Origin: Temnothorax longispinosus
Lineage: Eukaryota > Arthropoda > Insecta > Hymenoptera > Formicidae
Direction of reading: 5' to 3'
DNA length: 64,000 bases
NCBI RefSeq assembly: GCF_030848805.1
Contig: NC_092358.1
Span: forward strand, 24,479,073 to 24,543,072
Part shown: in pieces, positions 9,817 through 20,845 of the stretch
Position numbering within the stretch: position 1 is the first letter of the stretch
How the letters are laid out: each line of letters opens with the position of its first letter
Made by a program: the position numbers and the translations under genes
The notes under the pieces: model-generated
Seen by the model: only the letters and a program-made list of their open reading frames with translations
Database searches by the model: none
What the model was told of the DNA's origin: nothing

Positions 9817-10698
9817 TTTATTCGCTCACGCAGGACGCAGGCACCACGAGAGAAATGCAAACGCGCCGAGCTATAACTCGTAACAAGCATATTGTATGCA
9901 AATCGAAGATTATTCGCGCTCCTTTGTTGCGAACAGCGAGCGCTAATGGAGCACAACGTAACGAACGATTACGGAATCGGTGTACGACAATCGACGTTAC
10001 AACTTATGCTCAACGATCGTCTAATAATCGCTCCGGACGCTTAATAATACATATATATGTATAGGTATATGTACGCGGATGTGGCGTACGCGAAATTAGA
10101 ACCATCAAGCTAAAGCCTTACCTACGGGGATATCCTGCGTGTGAAACTCTCTCTATCCTCTTAGAACTATTCACATTAATATACAGCGTGTGCGAGTAAT
10201 CATTGACACATGTTTGCCTATAACGTTTAACAACAACTCCGCGTTTCCCCTGACGCTATGTCGCAAAAAAATTCAGCTCTCTGACCCTGATTATTCTAAG
10301 AGCGCAAGCAATTTCGATCGTAGGTACTCGTCGATCTTTCGCTATCGCGGTTTGCGTTAACATTTACGGCTCCCCGTTGAACGAAATAATGCCTCGCGTT
10401 TCCCGAAAATATATTGACCGCTCTCTCCGCCACCGCGGTTCCGATTCTGATTCACCCGACGAATCTGGATCGATCTGCCTGCGTTGTGGCTTATTCGCAA
10501 AGTTACTCTATGAATCGAGTATAAAATGTATATATACCGTCCCGCGACGAATGTTACACCGATGTTCTCTCCCGCGGAAATCAAATGAATGCCTGGCTCA
10601 CGATATGGCAATTTCGCGCCGGATCTCCTCGCGACCAATGCGCGGTTCCAGTTCGCGTATCCTCTTAATTTAACGTAAAAAAAAAAAGGGAAAGCAGT
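9817..10698 (-). other. Probable 3' UTR of Rab26
   Basis: The stretch follows the Rab26 stop codon at 10699-10701. The first canonical AATAAA on the minus strand downstream is at 9817-9822, which would give a 3' UTR of roughly 0.9 kb. This is a candidate only; later signals exist (for example near 8792). No coding potential was recognised on either strand. Confidence 0.35.
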
Positions 10699-10816
10699 TC
10701 AGGTTGTCAGGCAGCTGGAGTTGAAGCAGGAGCTTCGCTGCGACTGCTGACGCACGTAGTCCTGAACGTTGAATTTCGCCCCATCAGGGTTGTCGCTTTT
10801 TCTAGCCTTCAACTCT
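10699..10816 (-). CDS. Rab26: Rab26 exon 6 (C-terminus)
   Basis: 118 bp after acceptor TTTCAG, ending in TGA at 10699-10701. It encodes ELKARKSDNPDGAKFNVQDY and a hypervariable tail ending SSCFNSSCLTT. The two cysteines are four residues apart and three residues from the end, which is not a standard CC, CXC or CAAX terminus. Confidence 0.88.
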
Positions 10817-13800
10817 CTGAAATCAATCGGTGTCGTTTAGTTCTATCGATTTATCGTGCTGGTCTTCCTTTCAAAAATATACAAAGGACTTTGCAAAAAC
10901 TCGATTAACTTTTATTTTAAGCTCATTTTTATCTGTTTTTAAAAAGACTTTCCCTCCTTTCGGAGGAACAGTTAAACTAAGATTGGAGTTAATCAAGCGT
11001 TAACGTGAAATCAACTAAAAATCAGTGCAGTTTCAAGCATCGTTCGTTCACACTATTCTACTTTCGTCGATTTTATCGAAACCGTACCGTGCAACGGCGA
11101 GAAACGCCAATTCGACATTGAGGCCAGTCTTGGCAGACGTTTCCATGAACGGCACTTTGTACTCCTGCGCTAATCGCTCGCCGTCTTCTCGCTTAACGGC
11201 ACGGTCCGTTCCGCAGTCGGACTTGTTACCTGCAGTTTGATACAGCGACGAGAAAATAAATTACCACAAAATATCCAGCTTTTCCAGCTTTACCGAGGCT
11301 AATAGTGTTCTCGGTCGATGCGATCTGGACTGCCCGTGAGCAATTAAGGTCAATTTGCGTGAGCCGATAGTCCATACGATGTACATTCGGATCGAAATAG
11401 GATTTCAAATTAAAAGCTAAAAATTACACGTAAAATTGCGGACGGTCGAAAATATTCATATGCCTCTTACACTCATATCAAACGCTTTTTCTAGTCGAAC
11501 GTGGATTCGCGAAGATTTGTCTTAATTGCTCTCCAAAGCGGGCCAAATTGCATTAAGCGGAAACGCTGCGAGTTGAATTTTATCTTTCCCGGAACCTGGA
11601 TTTTGTTGGTTCTCAATCTCTTATTTAAATCGGATTCGATAGCTGGATGTATATCAACTTCGGACGCAATCTGACCGATGCTGCTGAAATCAAATTTATG
11701 TAGGTCGTCCAGATAGCTCTCCCGAGCTCTTATCTCCGCTAAACCATTATCATGACCGTTATTTCTTTTATCCTGCGCCGAAGATCGAAATCCCCATTTA
11801 AACGTGAGGATCCCAAGTGGGCAGAGATCTATCGTATCGGTACGGAAACCATAAATATAAACGCGACTCACCCAGCAGCATGATGACGACATCCTCGCTC
11901 GCGTGTTCCCGGATTTCGCTCAGCCAAGCCCTGATGTTGTCGTAACTCGTCTTATTCGTCACGTCGTACAGCAGCAAAAGCGCTGGAACACGCCAGTCGT
12001 GTGAATTGCTTCTTTTTCATTGACTACTTAATCGACTTTACGTCACGCGACGGTCAGAAGCTTTTTACGACGTATGTAAATGCATCCGTTTATACGTGTA
12101 TGTCTTATACATGTGAAAGTTTAATACATTAAACGATAATCGAATTCAGAATAAAAGCGCAAAAATATTATAATCTGTGAATACATGATTTTCTCTCACT
12201 TTTGGACATTATTCGGGAACGAGTCTTATTATGTTATACTTAAATCTTTAGCTTATTTAATTTAAAATGCTTCGCGAATTGTAAAGTCAATTTTCACTTT
12301 TGCCTTAAACGCCTCAATTCTATAATGCGATCTCAATGGTCGCTATCTAATCTTCTAGATGGTTGACGCGTCTAATTATTGCGTCGAATTCACTCGACCG
12401 GAATGATTACTTCTGAAGTTGAGATGCAACGCAGCATTATTGTCGCAACAACTTTAGAACTGTCAGACGGATAAACAATGAGGTTCCCCCCTCAGACAAT
12501 CTCCCCGTACTTCTTCCTCCGTATCTATATACGCGAATCGAGTTTGGCACCTGGCCAGAACTGGCGGAGCAACAAAATCGGGAACAACGGCTAGGGCTCG
12601 GGTTAGGAAGTTACGAATGGTTCATGCATTGTAAAGTCGAGTTCGCCGCGAGTGATGGCGGTAACGTTCCAAATTGATCATCTCAAGCCTGGAAACGAAC
12701 CGACATTTCGAATTCGAATGTGAATAACCAAGTCGAGCAATTAAGATTTTCCCGGAGGCGCACCAATGTAACGCTGCTATTCTATGCTACTCGGAAAGTT
12801 CGTTACATGCACAAGAAGTCTCAAATTCCCATTCCCAAAATCAATTTGGTATAGATGAGTCCTTGAGAAAGACAGAAAAGAAGGACTAAACTCGAGTTCT
12901 ACAGCAAAAGTTAGTTTAAAATTACCTATATTTATTTTTACACGTGCTCTTCATACACACATCTGACATTTCAAAATCAATTATAATATATTAATTAATT
13001 ATATATAAATATAATTAACAATATTTAAATTGTTGAAAATTTATTAGAAAAAATATATTGGACCAAATCACCATTTTTTAATTACGGAAAAGTCGATTTT
13101 AATTCGATCATCGGATTCGCAAATTAAGAACAATTAAGAGGAGAGAATCTGGAATACTTTGCGCAAGGCAATTGACGAACAATAATCGGATTAAAATTCG
13201 CGTTTCGTAATTGCCGTAAGAGGAAAGCTCCTCGATTAAACCAAGCATGCATTAAATACCCGACGCTCGAAAGCGCGTTATCTCTCGCCGGGAGATATAT
13301 TTCTCATTATTTTCCGCTGTGTAAAACGCGGAACCAGTAAAATGTATGCACGGCTTTGAGATCGTAGCGGCGTTTGCAATGCGAGAATAAAATAATTACG
13401 AGATATTGCACAACGTGTGGAGAATCATCACCAACAATCTCGTATTTATCGATAGCACGATGCTACTGTGTTAAACACGTTTTTATCAAGAATGTCGTCA
13501 CGTCGCGATTATCCTAGTGTGTTAAATTAATTGCGATATATATGTATACCTACATATAATTTCCAAATGTAATATATTATATCGTATGATTTATCATGCT
13601 GTTTGCATAATACTAGCGATAAAATGAATATTTCAAATTAAAAAAAAATTAATATTAATTTTCCGTTAATTTTTGCTAATTTCAATTTCGATCCATTTGT
13701 TAATTTGTACTGGGCGAATATTCCGCGCCTTATTGAATCAAGGCAGATTTGTGACATGAAAGAAAAGAGTTTACCATGTGCGTCTCGGTAGTAAGCGTGC

Positions 13801-15124
13801 GTCACGCTTCGGAACCTTTCCTGGCCGGCTGTGTCCCATATCTGCAGCTTGATCGGCGTGTCGTCGACGGTGACAACTTTGTTCTGCAAAGATAGGAAAG
13901 ACATTTCTATTGTATTTGTGTATTTTACTTAAATTTTTGTAACATCCCACGAAGGCCAGTCTTATAAATCACGAAGGTACCGTCGTCCAATGTGAGCAAC
14001 ATACAATTCGTTGTTATAGAGAATCATTAATGGAAAGTTCATCGGCACGAGAGCATTCTCTGTTAATCGCGTATGCACTGTTAAATTCGTAGTGTCAAAT
14101 TATATTCAATTCGAGTAATTTTTAATCATTCTTATAGATCGCTACTGCTCCTACTAAAAAAATATATCGTTAATTTAACTAAAACAATGTAAATTTAACA
14201 AAATCAATAAAGTTAACATAATACTGTTTTATGTTAAAATAATAAATTTCGACACACATGGTAGTTGAAAATAATAAAATGTTATTATGAATCAAGGTAT
14301 TGGTTTAAATTTCATCCTTTAATATTTAATACTTAACAGTGAATAAATACAAGATAACCCTAAAGTCTCACCCTAAAGTCAATGCCGACGGTCGTTATGT
14401 AGTTTCCCGCGAGGAAGCGGCCGTCGCGGAAACGCGTCAGAAGACAGGTTTTCCCAACGCCGCTGTCACCGAGTAACATCACCTGTATCGAGCAACGATT
14501 GTTCAAATAATCGTTTCATTCTTATTCCAGCTCGCTCATCTGTTCGCGTAATTTTCAAATCTTAATTCCGACCGAACTAATTCGACAGAAGAGATAAAAA
14601 GAGAAAGCGAGGTAATATGGCCTACTAACCATCCAAATTTAAAAATACGCCACAGTTTCCAAAAAGGGAGTAAGATACATTAAAATTAAAATAAAAAAAA
14701 CAAAAGAAAATTAATAAGATTACAAAAAGCGATCACGTCCGAGGGATTGGTCGCGCTCGGCGAGCGAGAGAAACAAGAGAGAACAACGAAATGCTGGCCG
14801 TATCCTCGCGTGAGATGAGCGAGCGCGCTAGGAAGCGGGTATCAGGGGGCAAGGTAGGACCTTGAAGAGAAGGTGATCAGGTGGGGTGTGCTGGCCGGCG
14901 GAATCGACGCTATCGCGCGAGGACTGGCGTCTGGTCGGGCCCGTGATATCCTGGGGCCTGGTGAAGGCGGTGGACGTGGCGGCCGGCGCAGCGACGGGGG
15001 TCGGCTGGGCCGGGCCCCGTGCGGCCGGCGCGGACCAATCGGCGCCGATCGAGCCGCCGCTGCCGCGCGTGCCGTATCTGCTGCGCCTCGACGCGTTGCG
15101 TAATGTTTCCTCCACGGCGCTCAT
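10699..15124 (-). CDS. Rab26: Rab26 GTPase, proximal isoform, 6 exons, 284 aa
   Basis: Exons on the minus strand are 14861-15124, 14372-14482, 13775-13883, 11872-11982, 11088-11229 and 10699-10816; the phases fit at every junction. Rab26 is a small GTPase of secretory and synaptic vesicles, linked to vesicle traffic and autophagy in animals. G-motifs are complete: P-loop GDSGVGKT, switch I TTVGIDF, WDTAGQE, NKSD and ETSAK. The run RFRSVTHAYYRDAH is the switch II signature of the Rab26/37 group. An 88-residue low-complexity N-terminus (rich in Ala, Pro, Arg and Ser) precedes the G domain, as in other Rab26 proteins. The C-terminus ends CFNSSCLTT, giving two cysteines for prenylation. Vertebrates split this group into Rab26 and Rab37, so Rab26/37 family is the safest statement. 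The start ATG at 15124 is supported by an in-frame TAG four codons upstream. Confidence 0.92.
10903..10994. repeat. Degenerate inverted repeat in the last Rab26 intron
   Basis: The ends GATTAACT (10903-10910) and AGTTAATC (10987-10994) and weaker flanking similarity form an imperfect inverted repeat. The motif matches the GATTAACT family seen at 7939-8071 and 8093-8135. It occupies much of the 271 bp intron between exons 5 and 6. Confidence 0.45.
11088..11229 (-). CDS. Rab26: Rab26 exon 5 (NKxD and SAK motifs)
   Basis: 142 bp between acceptor CTGCAG and donor GTACGG. It encodes NKSDCGTDRAVKREDGERLA and then a segment with METSAKTGLNVELAF. NKSD gives guanine specificity and SAK contacts the base. 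Confidence 0.93.
11230..11871 (-). other. Rab26: Rab26 intron 4
   Basis: A 642 bp intron with GTGAGT and CTGCAG ends. No other feature was recognised; short open frames run into it from exon 4 only because the donor is read through. Confidence 0.85.
11872..11982 (-). CDS. Rab26: Rab26 exon 4
   Basis: 111 bp between acceptor TTCCAG and donor GTGAGT, phase 1 at both ends. It encodes LLLLYDVTNKTSYDNIRAWL and SEIREHASEDVVIMLL, the beta4-alpha3-beta5 segment of the Rab fold. The split Gly codon at its end begins the GNKSD motif. Confidence 0.93.
11983..13774 (-). other. Rab26: Rab26 intron 3
   Basis: A 1792 bp intron with GTAAAC and TTCCAG ends. It is AT-rich with no repeats or coding signal recognised. 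Confidence 0.85.
13775..13883 (-). CDS. Rab26: Rab26 exon 3 (WDTAGQE / switch II)
   Basis: 109 bp, entered in phase 0 and left in phase 1 (donor GTAAAC). It encodes NKVVTVDDTPIKLQIWDTAG followed by QERFRSVTHAYYRDAH. It is the first exon shared by the proposed proximal and distal transcripts. Confidence 0.94.
13884..14371 (-). other. Rab26: Rab26 intron 2 (proximal isoform)
   Basis: A 488 bp AT-rich intron with GTGAGA and TTTGCAG ends; nothing else seen. Confidence 0.85.
14372..14482 (-). CDS. Rab26: Rab26 exon 2, proximal P-loop / switch I exon
   Basis: 37 codons, phase 0 at both ends, acceptor ACAG and donor GTGAGA. It encodes VMLLGDSGVGKTCLLTRF and then a switch I region ending TTVGIDFR. 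It corresponds residue for residue to the exon at 57871-57981. It has no start of its own, so it is missed by simple frame calling. Confidence 0.92.
14483..14860 (-). other. Rab26: Rab26 intron 1 (proximal isoform)
   Basis: A 378 bp intron between donor GTCCTA and acceptor ATACAG. The donor is weak. Nothing else recognised. Confidence 0.75.
14861..15124 (-). CDS. Rab26: Rab26 exon 1, proximal isoform (N-terminal extension)
   Basis: 88 codons from MSAVEETLRN to DHLLFK. The last two residues join VMLLGDSG of the next exon, as Rabs normally read FKVML before the P-loop. The donor is AAG/GTCCTA, a poor match to the consensus after GT. The protein is rich in Ala, Pro, Ser and Arg and is probably disordered. 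The DNA is very CpG-rich. Confidence 0.82.
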
Positions 15125-15740
15125 GGGCCCCTGCTACCGGGAGCACCAATTTGCTCTTCTTCTTCTCGGCCACTCCTCGTCGTCTCGTTGCGCCTCAGCG
15201 TCGTCGTGCTCGTGCTTGCGCCCGTGCTCGTACTCGTCGTCGTCGTCGTCGTCGTCGTCCTCCTACTCCTTCTGCTTCTCCTTAGGACGACACGCCGAGG
15301 TCACTAAACCTCTCCCCGGACTCGCGAGCGCCCACTCGATTCGTTTCGCTCGTTCGCTCGTATGTGTTACGTATGTACGTACGCCGCCGTACGTGCGTGC
15401 GTGAGTGCGTACGTGCGTGTCTGCTTCCTCTTCTCGCGTTTCTCCTTCTGCCCGGAGTCTCCTCTCCCTTCTCGCGTCGCACCGCTCCGCGTCCCAAGCG
15501 GTTCTCCTCTTTGCGTTTACGGCGGCGAGAGCCCCGACGTGCCGACGAGGTACGGGACAGGCGATCGAGTGAAAGTACGGTCCGCCGTTCGAATCGTGCA
15601 AATGCGATCTGGCACTTTCGAGGAGTCCTTACTTTAGCGGGAACGAAGCGCCCGCGCCGTGCCGGCGCGATCGAGTGAACACTGGGAAAATTCCGCGGAA
15701 CCGTCCGGCTGCACGATGAGTCACGGAATGCAATCACCTA
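15125..15740 (-). promoter_or_regulatory. CpG-rich probable promoter and 5' UTR of proximal Rab26
   Basis: A very GC/CpG-rich block continues the composition of exon 1 and ends abruptly near 15740, where AT-rich DNA resumes. It contains a trinucleotide run (TCG) near 15235-15262. Long overlapping open frames on both strands have Arg/Ser-rich composition with no domain, as expected from few stop codons in GC-rich DNA. No transcription start was fixed. Confidence 0.5.
15235..15262. repeat. TCG trinucleotide microsatellite
   Basis: About nine consecutive TCG units in the CpG-rich 5' region of proximal Rab26. Confidence 0.85.
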
Positions 15741-18700
15741 AATTGGTGCAAATTTCCAAGATAATTCTCCATTATACATATACTATTAGCATAAATATTT
15801 CTGCTATAACCAGAATAGAGAAATGTAACGTTATGTTATCAAGAGCGAAAATTTTGAGAAACATTTTTTATCGCGCTTGGTGTTGTCCGTGCGCTTTGGA
15901 CACGCAATCAAATATTGTTAAAATAACATAAAAAGCCCGGTTACACATCGCGATGGAGCACGCGTTTGTTCAACGCGCAACGTGGAGCGATCGCTAATCG
16001 GAGTAAGATTGGAAAATTTTTGCGCTGTAAAATTGCTCTGTCACCGTGAATAGCCGCGCGGCGCTTGAATGGAGGCCGGCCGGCCCATCGGCTTTACATT
16101 GCGATTTCGCGAATATTGAACGGAAATCCAGTCGATGAGTGCAAAAGGAAAAGTATTCTCTTTGATCTCTGACGCGTTAACCATGTGAAGCCGAGCCTGG
16201 TTATTGAAATATCCCGACATTTGACGAACTGGAGTATAATTCGCAGCGTCAGGCGCCGTCGGTGGACAGCAATTTGCACACAGCGAGCGACGGATTGAAC
16301 TGTCCGGAGTGCGTCACGACCAGTTACGTAAACGTAAGCGCGAGGCGGCTTTAATGAAACACAGGAATGTCAGTCACAGTCGCGTGCAACGAGCTTCCCA
16401 GGAGATCGAGATCGATCGTGACGCGATTAATCCATTCGGAGGAGCGCAGCACCTGACGAATTTCGTTCGCGTTGAGTGTGTATAAAAATGTGCGAGATTA
16501 TCGCGTCGTAAACGACGTCAGCTTCGACGTAGATTTCGCGAAGGATTAAATCTTCGTCAGAGACTTAATCCCTCGTACAGCTGACGTCTTTCGCCGTGTT
16601 ACAGCAAAGCTAGATCGAAACAATTACAGGCCCGTTGCGGTGTATAAAGCACTTGGCCGCGATAATGAATTGCCTCGCGCGTAAATCGAGAGCGGAAACG
16701 GTCTTTGTTTCTCGAAGGAAACATCACTAATGGATACTCGGCGGCCTATAGCTGGTTTCTTTTACGTTCTCGTAAATTACTGACATCCGATAATAATGGA
16801 TACGCGTGTCGCGTCGTAGCGCAGGAAGGAAAATGCTGGTATCATACTCCGAAATACACTTCGCGTTTTCTATCGCCCTCGTAAAAAAAAAACCCGAGTG
16901 GTAAAACTCATCGGCCGCCGTGAATCGTCTCCGGTTCGGGCTATCTCTCGCGAATCGATATATCGGCGATCGTTTTACGCCATAACGGATCAAAAATTCT
17001 CTCCGCCGAAAAAAGATCTTCAGAGCCTAAAATAATACCGATATTCGCCGTCGAATTTTCAGGTATTGATTATTTTCCAGCTTTTATTATATCGCGCGAT
17101 ACAATACCGTCCTGCGTACTCTCGTCTCTAGTTTTTTTATTTATTTATCGGTATTCGTTTTCGCGGCAGTAAAATGCACCTTTCGCCGTCGCTCGCGTCG
17201 CTCCGGCAACGACAGGAAGTGAAAGCTTTCGTTTTCCCGTTGCAAACGGGAGTAACGTATATCCGGCGGGAATAAAGCGCGCTCTTTAACTTCAGGTGAA
17301 GTGCAAGCGCATATAAGATCCTGAAAACGTGCGACTGCATGCAACTTGCGAAAGACGCGATTCCGTCACGCGATTTAGCTCTAGCCGATAATTTCAATGC
17401 ATTACATACATCCCATCGCTGTTTTTCCGTCTGTTTACCGAACGACGCTTATCGAGCTGGACTCTCGCCAGGCGCTAAAACTCACACCTGACCGCCCGAT
17501 CATTTCCGGCTTCATTGGGCACGAAATAGCGCGCGGGCGATGGCAATCGACGTTCGCTCGATGTGTGACTGCGACACGTGGCGAATTCGCGGTCGTGCAA
17601 TCGCGGAAAAGAGACCGCCGTCGATTCGACGATTGCATTCGGTGGCCAGAATGCCTGATTCGTCCATTTGCAACGCTCGTTTTGAGGGGAGACTGAAAGC
17701 TCTGGCTTGAATAATTTAACGCGCGAACGCGCCGCGCGTATTCAAATAATGTATAATACAAGATATATCGTGCGGATAAACGCGAAAATTTTCGCGAAAA
17801 ATATTCCCAATAATTAACGATTTACTCATTCACGGTTATCCGAATGCAGAACAAAATCTTCATATACGCGGGGCCCAATGTTACTCTTTGGATTAGTGCA
17901 AGCAAGTTCATTACTTTTCGCGAGAAGTTCAAGGACAATTTTCCGGAAGAATTATCCGGAGTTAGAGTTACCGAAGGTAGAGAAGTTGAGCGCAACGCGA
18001 CCCGAGTCTCGTAGAAATTCCTTTGTCGTCAGCATTGGTCGCGTCGCAAAAACCGGATCATGGTTCAGATTCGAGGCCGGTAGGCCCAGCCTACTATACC
18101 GCTTTGGGCCCACCCACGCTGCGACCGAGACCGAAAAGGTTCGTACCGTGAACCCGGTTACCCGACTGGTGGCGCCCTTTTACAGCATTCCTCGGAGAGG
18201 AAACGGGACGCCACGTCCCACGTCCCACGCGAACGCGCGTCACGATCACCAGGCGCGATTAATTAATTAACTATGTCGGCGCGGTTCAGCGACGTGATTA
18301 ATCGAGCCACTGAACGAATTGTCCGTGCACACCGTCGGTTAGTGACACCATCTTCTCGCGTGACCCTCTCGTGACTCTAAATTGCGTCAAGGAAAGTCAC
18401 GCGCCGGTGACTCGCTTCTCCCTTCTCCCATACCGCCCATGCGATTCTTCGACTTTCCCGACTCCGATGGTAACATTCTAGCGTCACTTAATTAACACGC
18501 ATAGCACTTAATTAACACACATCGGGCAATTATATATGCTTTGAAATGGTTTACATTAGAAAATTCATTAATTATTATTATTGTTGTATTATAATAATAA
18601 ATGCGTTATTGTATTAGTGTATAAGAAATAAAATGTTTAAAACATTATATATTAAATTTTATATATTACGTATATAATATAGTCATACAAATATAGATTT

Positions 18701-20750
18701 TTTTAATAAATATATAAAATATATGTTATATGTTTTTGATAAGAGATTATTAAATCATTGTCATGTATTTTATATATTTAAAAAGTGTACTATATATTGA
18801 TATACCTACATTAATATATTTCATGTATTTTAATGTATACCTATATTATAGTATCAAAAAGATACATTTTTTCGTATTTCTTCTTTAAATATCAAAATTG
18901 AAACTTTTACTTTTTAAAAATCGATACTGATTAGATAATACTAAACCGGTCTTTTTTTATGATATATCGCGATTGATACATTGCTGTGAGATACATTGCG
19001 AGCATGTGTGATGTATTCTAAACCACGTAGTTGAAAAGTTAAGAATTCACGTAGCTAATAAAAACGAAAGATCTGTGTGTGATGTAACTGGATGTCTTTA
19101 TGTAAGCGGCGCGCAGCCAGGTAAAGAAAGGATGTTGAACCCGATGGACTGATTTCAGTTGCGATCGCGGCAGTCCACGTGGGGCTCCCGACACGTGCCG
19201 ACGTGCTCGACGTAACAAGAACACGAATGTTCGCAACGAGGCGTGAAGAGAAGAATCGACTCGTATACACTCCGCAAATATTGAAGATAATGCAGTAAAA
19301 AAAAAAATAAATTTTAAACCTATAATAATTCCATCAAGATCTCTCGCGGTTAATTTGTCACACCATTTAATTGTCACGCCGATTAACGAGTAAGTATAAC
19401 AAATAAAAAATTATTACGCTTTCGCGCGATTTCGCGTGCAATTCCATAGTCTCTGTCCATAAATCCAAAGACGTGGCCTCGCGTGAACGAAAAACGCGAA
19501 ACACGAATTCGCATCAGCCTTGACTCACGACCCAATGACAGTAGATAAGATAAGGTAAACATCATCACTACGGAGTGGTAAAGAGCTTATATTCACGTTT
19601 ACACCTACATCCTAAAAATCCACGAAAATGTCTCTTATGCAGCGATTTTATACTTCGATAAGAGCGACGGAGTTAACTACACGAAAAAGACGACTCGTTA
19701 TAACGAAAGAACTTTTTTCCGTCATTCCCTTTGATCTCGCGACTTTTCCATTGAACCGAGATGTTATAGATAACGTTTATCGCGCCCGCCTCTAGTCCTC
19801 TAGTCACGGTATCGATAACGTTCTACTCGGCACAGCGAGCACAGTATGCTGACTTGCCGGAAAGCTGCTTTATCAAAGTCGGTAGCCGCCTACAACGTCT
19901 GCAAGTTGATGCACCGACCGTATTTATCTCCGCGAAAAAGTGTCGCCCTTCATTTTTCTCCCGCGCGGCTGACGGCCAACGACCGTCCGACAAAGCGCAC
20001 TCATTAAGTCGACGCAGCGGCCATTATGAGAATTAATCACGCCCTTTCGGAGGGTGCCATTGAACATTACGGACGCATCGACCGTACAGTTGGAAGGCAA
20101 CTACCGGTATAAAATATAAGCTGATGTTGGCTGCTTCCGGCCTCGGCCCTGGAAAAGAGGAAGAAGGAGAGCGCGAAGTTTAAGGTCGACTTACGAAAGG
20201 TCAGCTCGCGAAGACATCGCCGTTAGCACGGTAGCCGTTACGAACGACGCTAATTAGCAGAACGATGCTAATTAACGTGTTGATTACGCCGATTTACTCT
20301 TGGCATTTTTCTTCATTTATTGCTTTCTTTAGTCCACTCCGTTTCCTCTATTTCAACTTATTGTTTTAGACTGTTCTTTCTTGAAATAATCCTTAATTAG
20401 GAAAATTCTATACGCCAGAACTTTCGATAATCGAGGTGCAGCGTGTTGGAAAATATTTATTTATGTGAATACATTCTTGAAATATGCTTTCTGCATAAAT
20501 AATACGCTGGAATTATAATACACATCAATAATGTAATATAGAATAAAAAAAACGTTAAGCAGCATTCTTTTCTTTCAAAACCGTTATAAAATAATGTTAA
20601 TTAATTTCATGCTCAGAGTAACTATGACAATTCTCAAATTCACTGACTTCAACGAAACCATCGGTTTCGTCAAAACCTCGAGTAAACGATTAAAGTATCA
20701 TCATCGCATGAAATTCTCGAACAAGAAAGAGAGAGAGAGAGAGATCAGAC
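15741..20750. other. Long intron or intergenic DNA, no gene recognised
   Basis: No coding exon was found on either strand. Small sites seen are an imperfect palindrome around 16511-16590 (ACGTCAGCT / AGCTGACGT ends), a perfect 16 bp palindrome at 17781-17796, a two-copy 20 bp repeat near 18484-18525 and a strongly AT-rich tract at 18540-18960. If the distal Rab26 transcript exists this is intronic. Confidence 0.5.
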
Positions 20751-20754
20751 ACAA

Positions 20755-20845
20755 ACGCGGCGCGGTGGGATTCGAACCTACGACTCTGAAGCAGAGTACG
20801 CTGCCAGCAACGCACGCTGGCTGCACAGCCAAACATGGCTATTGA
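20755..20845 (-). other. tRNA-like sequence with B-box (SINE head or tRNA pseudogene)
   Basis: On the minus strand, 20768-20778 is GGTTCGAATCC, an exact Pol III B-box. A weak A-box-like TGGCTGTGCAGCC lies at 20819-20831. A six-base-pair stem at 20783-20797 resembles a long variable arm. The acceptor stem has no 5' partner and the T stem has a mismatch, so a working tRNA is unlikely. A TC-rich run follows on the 3' side. Confidence 0.45.

Noticed and set aside
14873..15737. Several plus- and minus-strand frames over the CpG-rich block
   Set aside because: Only the minus-strand frame from 15124 continues into Rab26 in phase; the rest lack family resemblance.
20755..20845. Functional tRNA gene
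   Set aside because: No 5' partner for the acceptor stem, a mismatched T stem and no standard anticodon loop.
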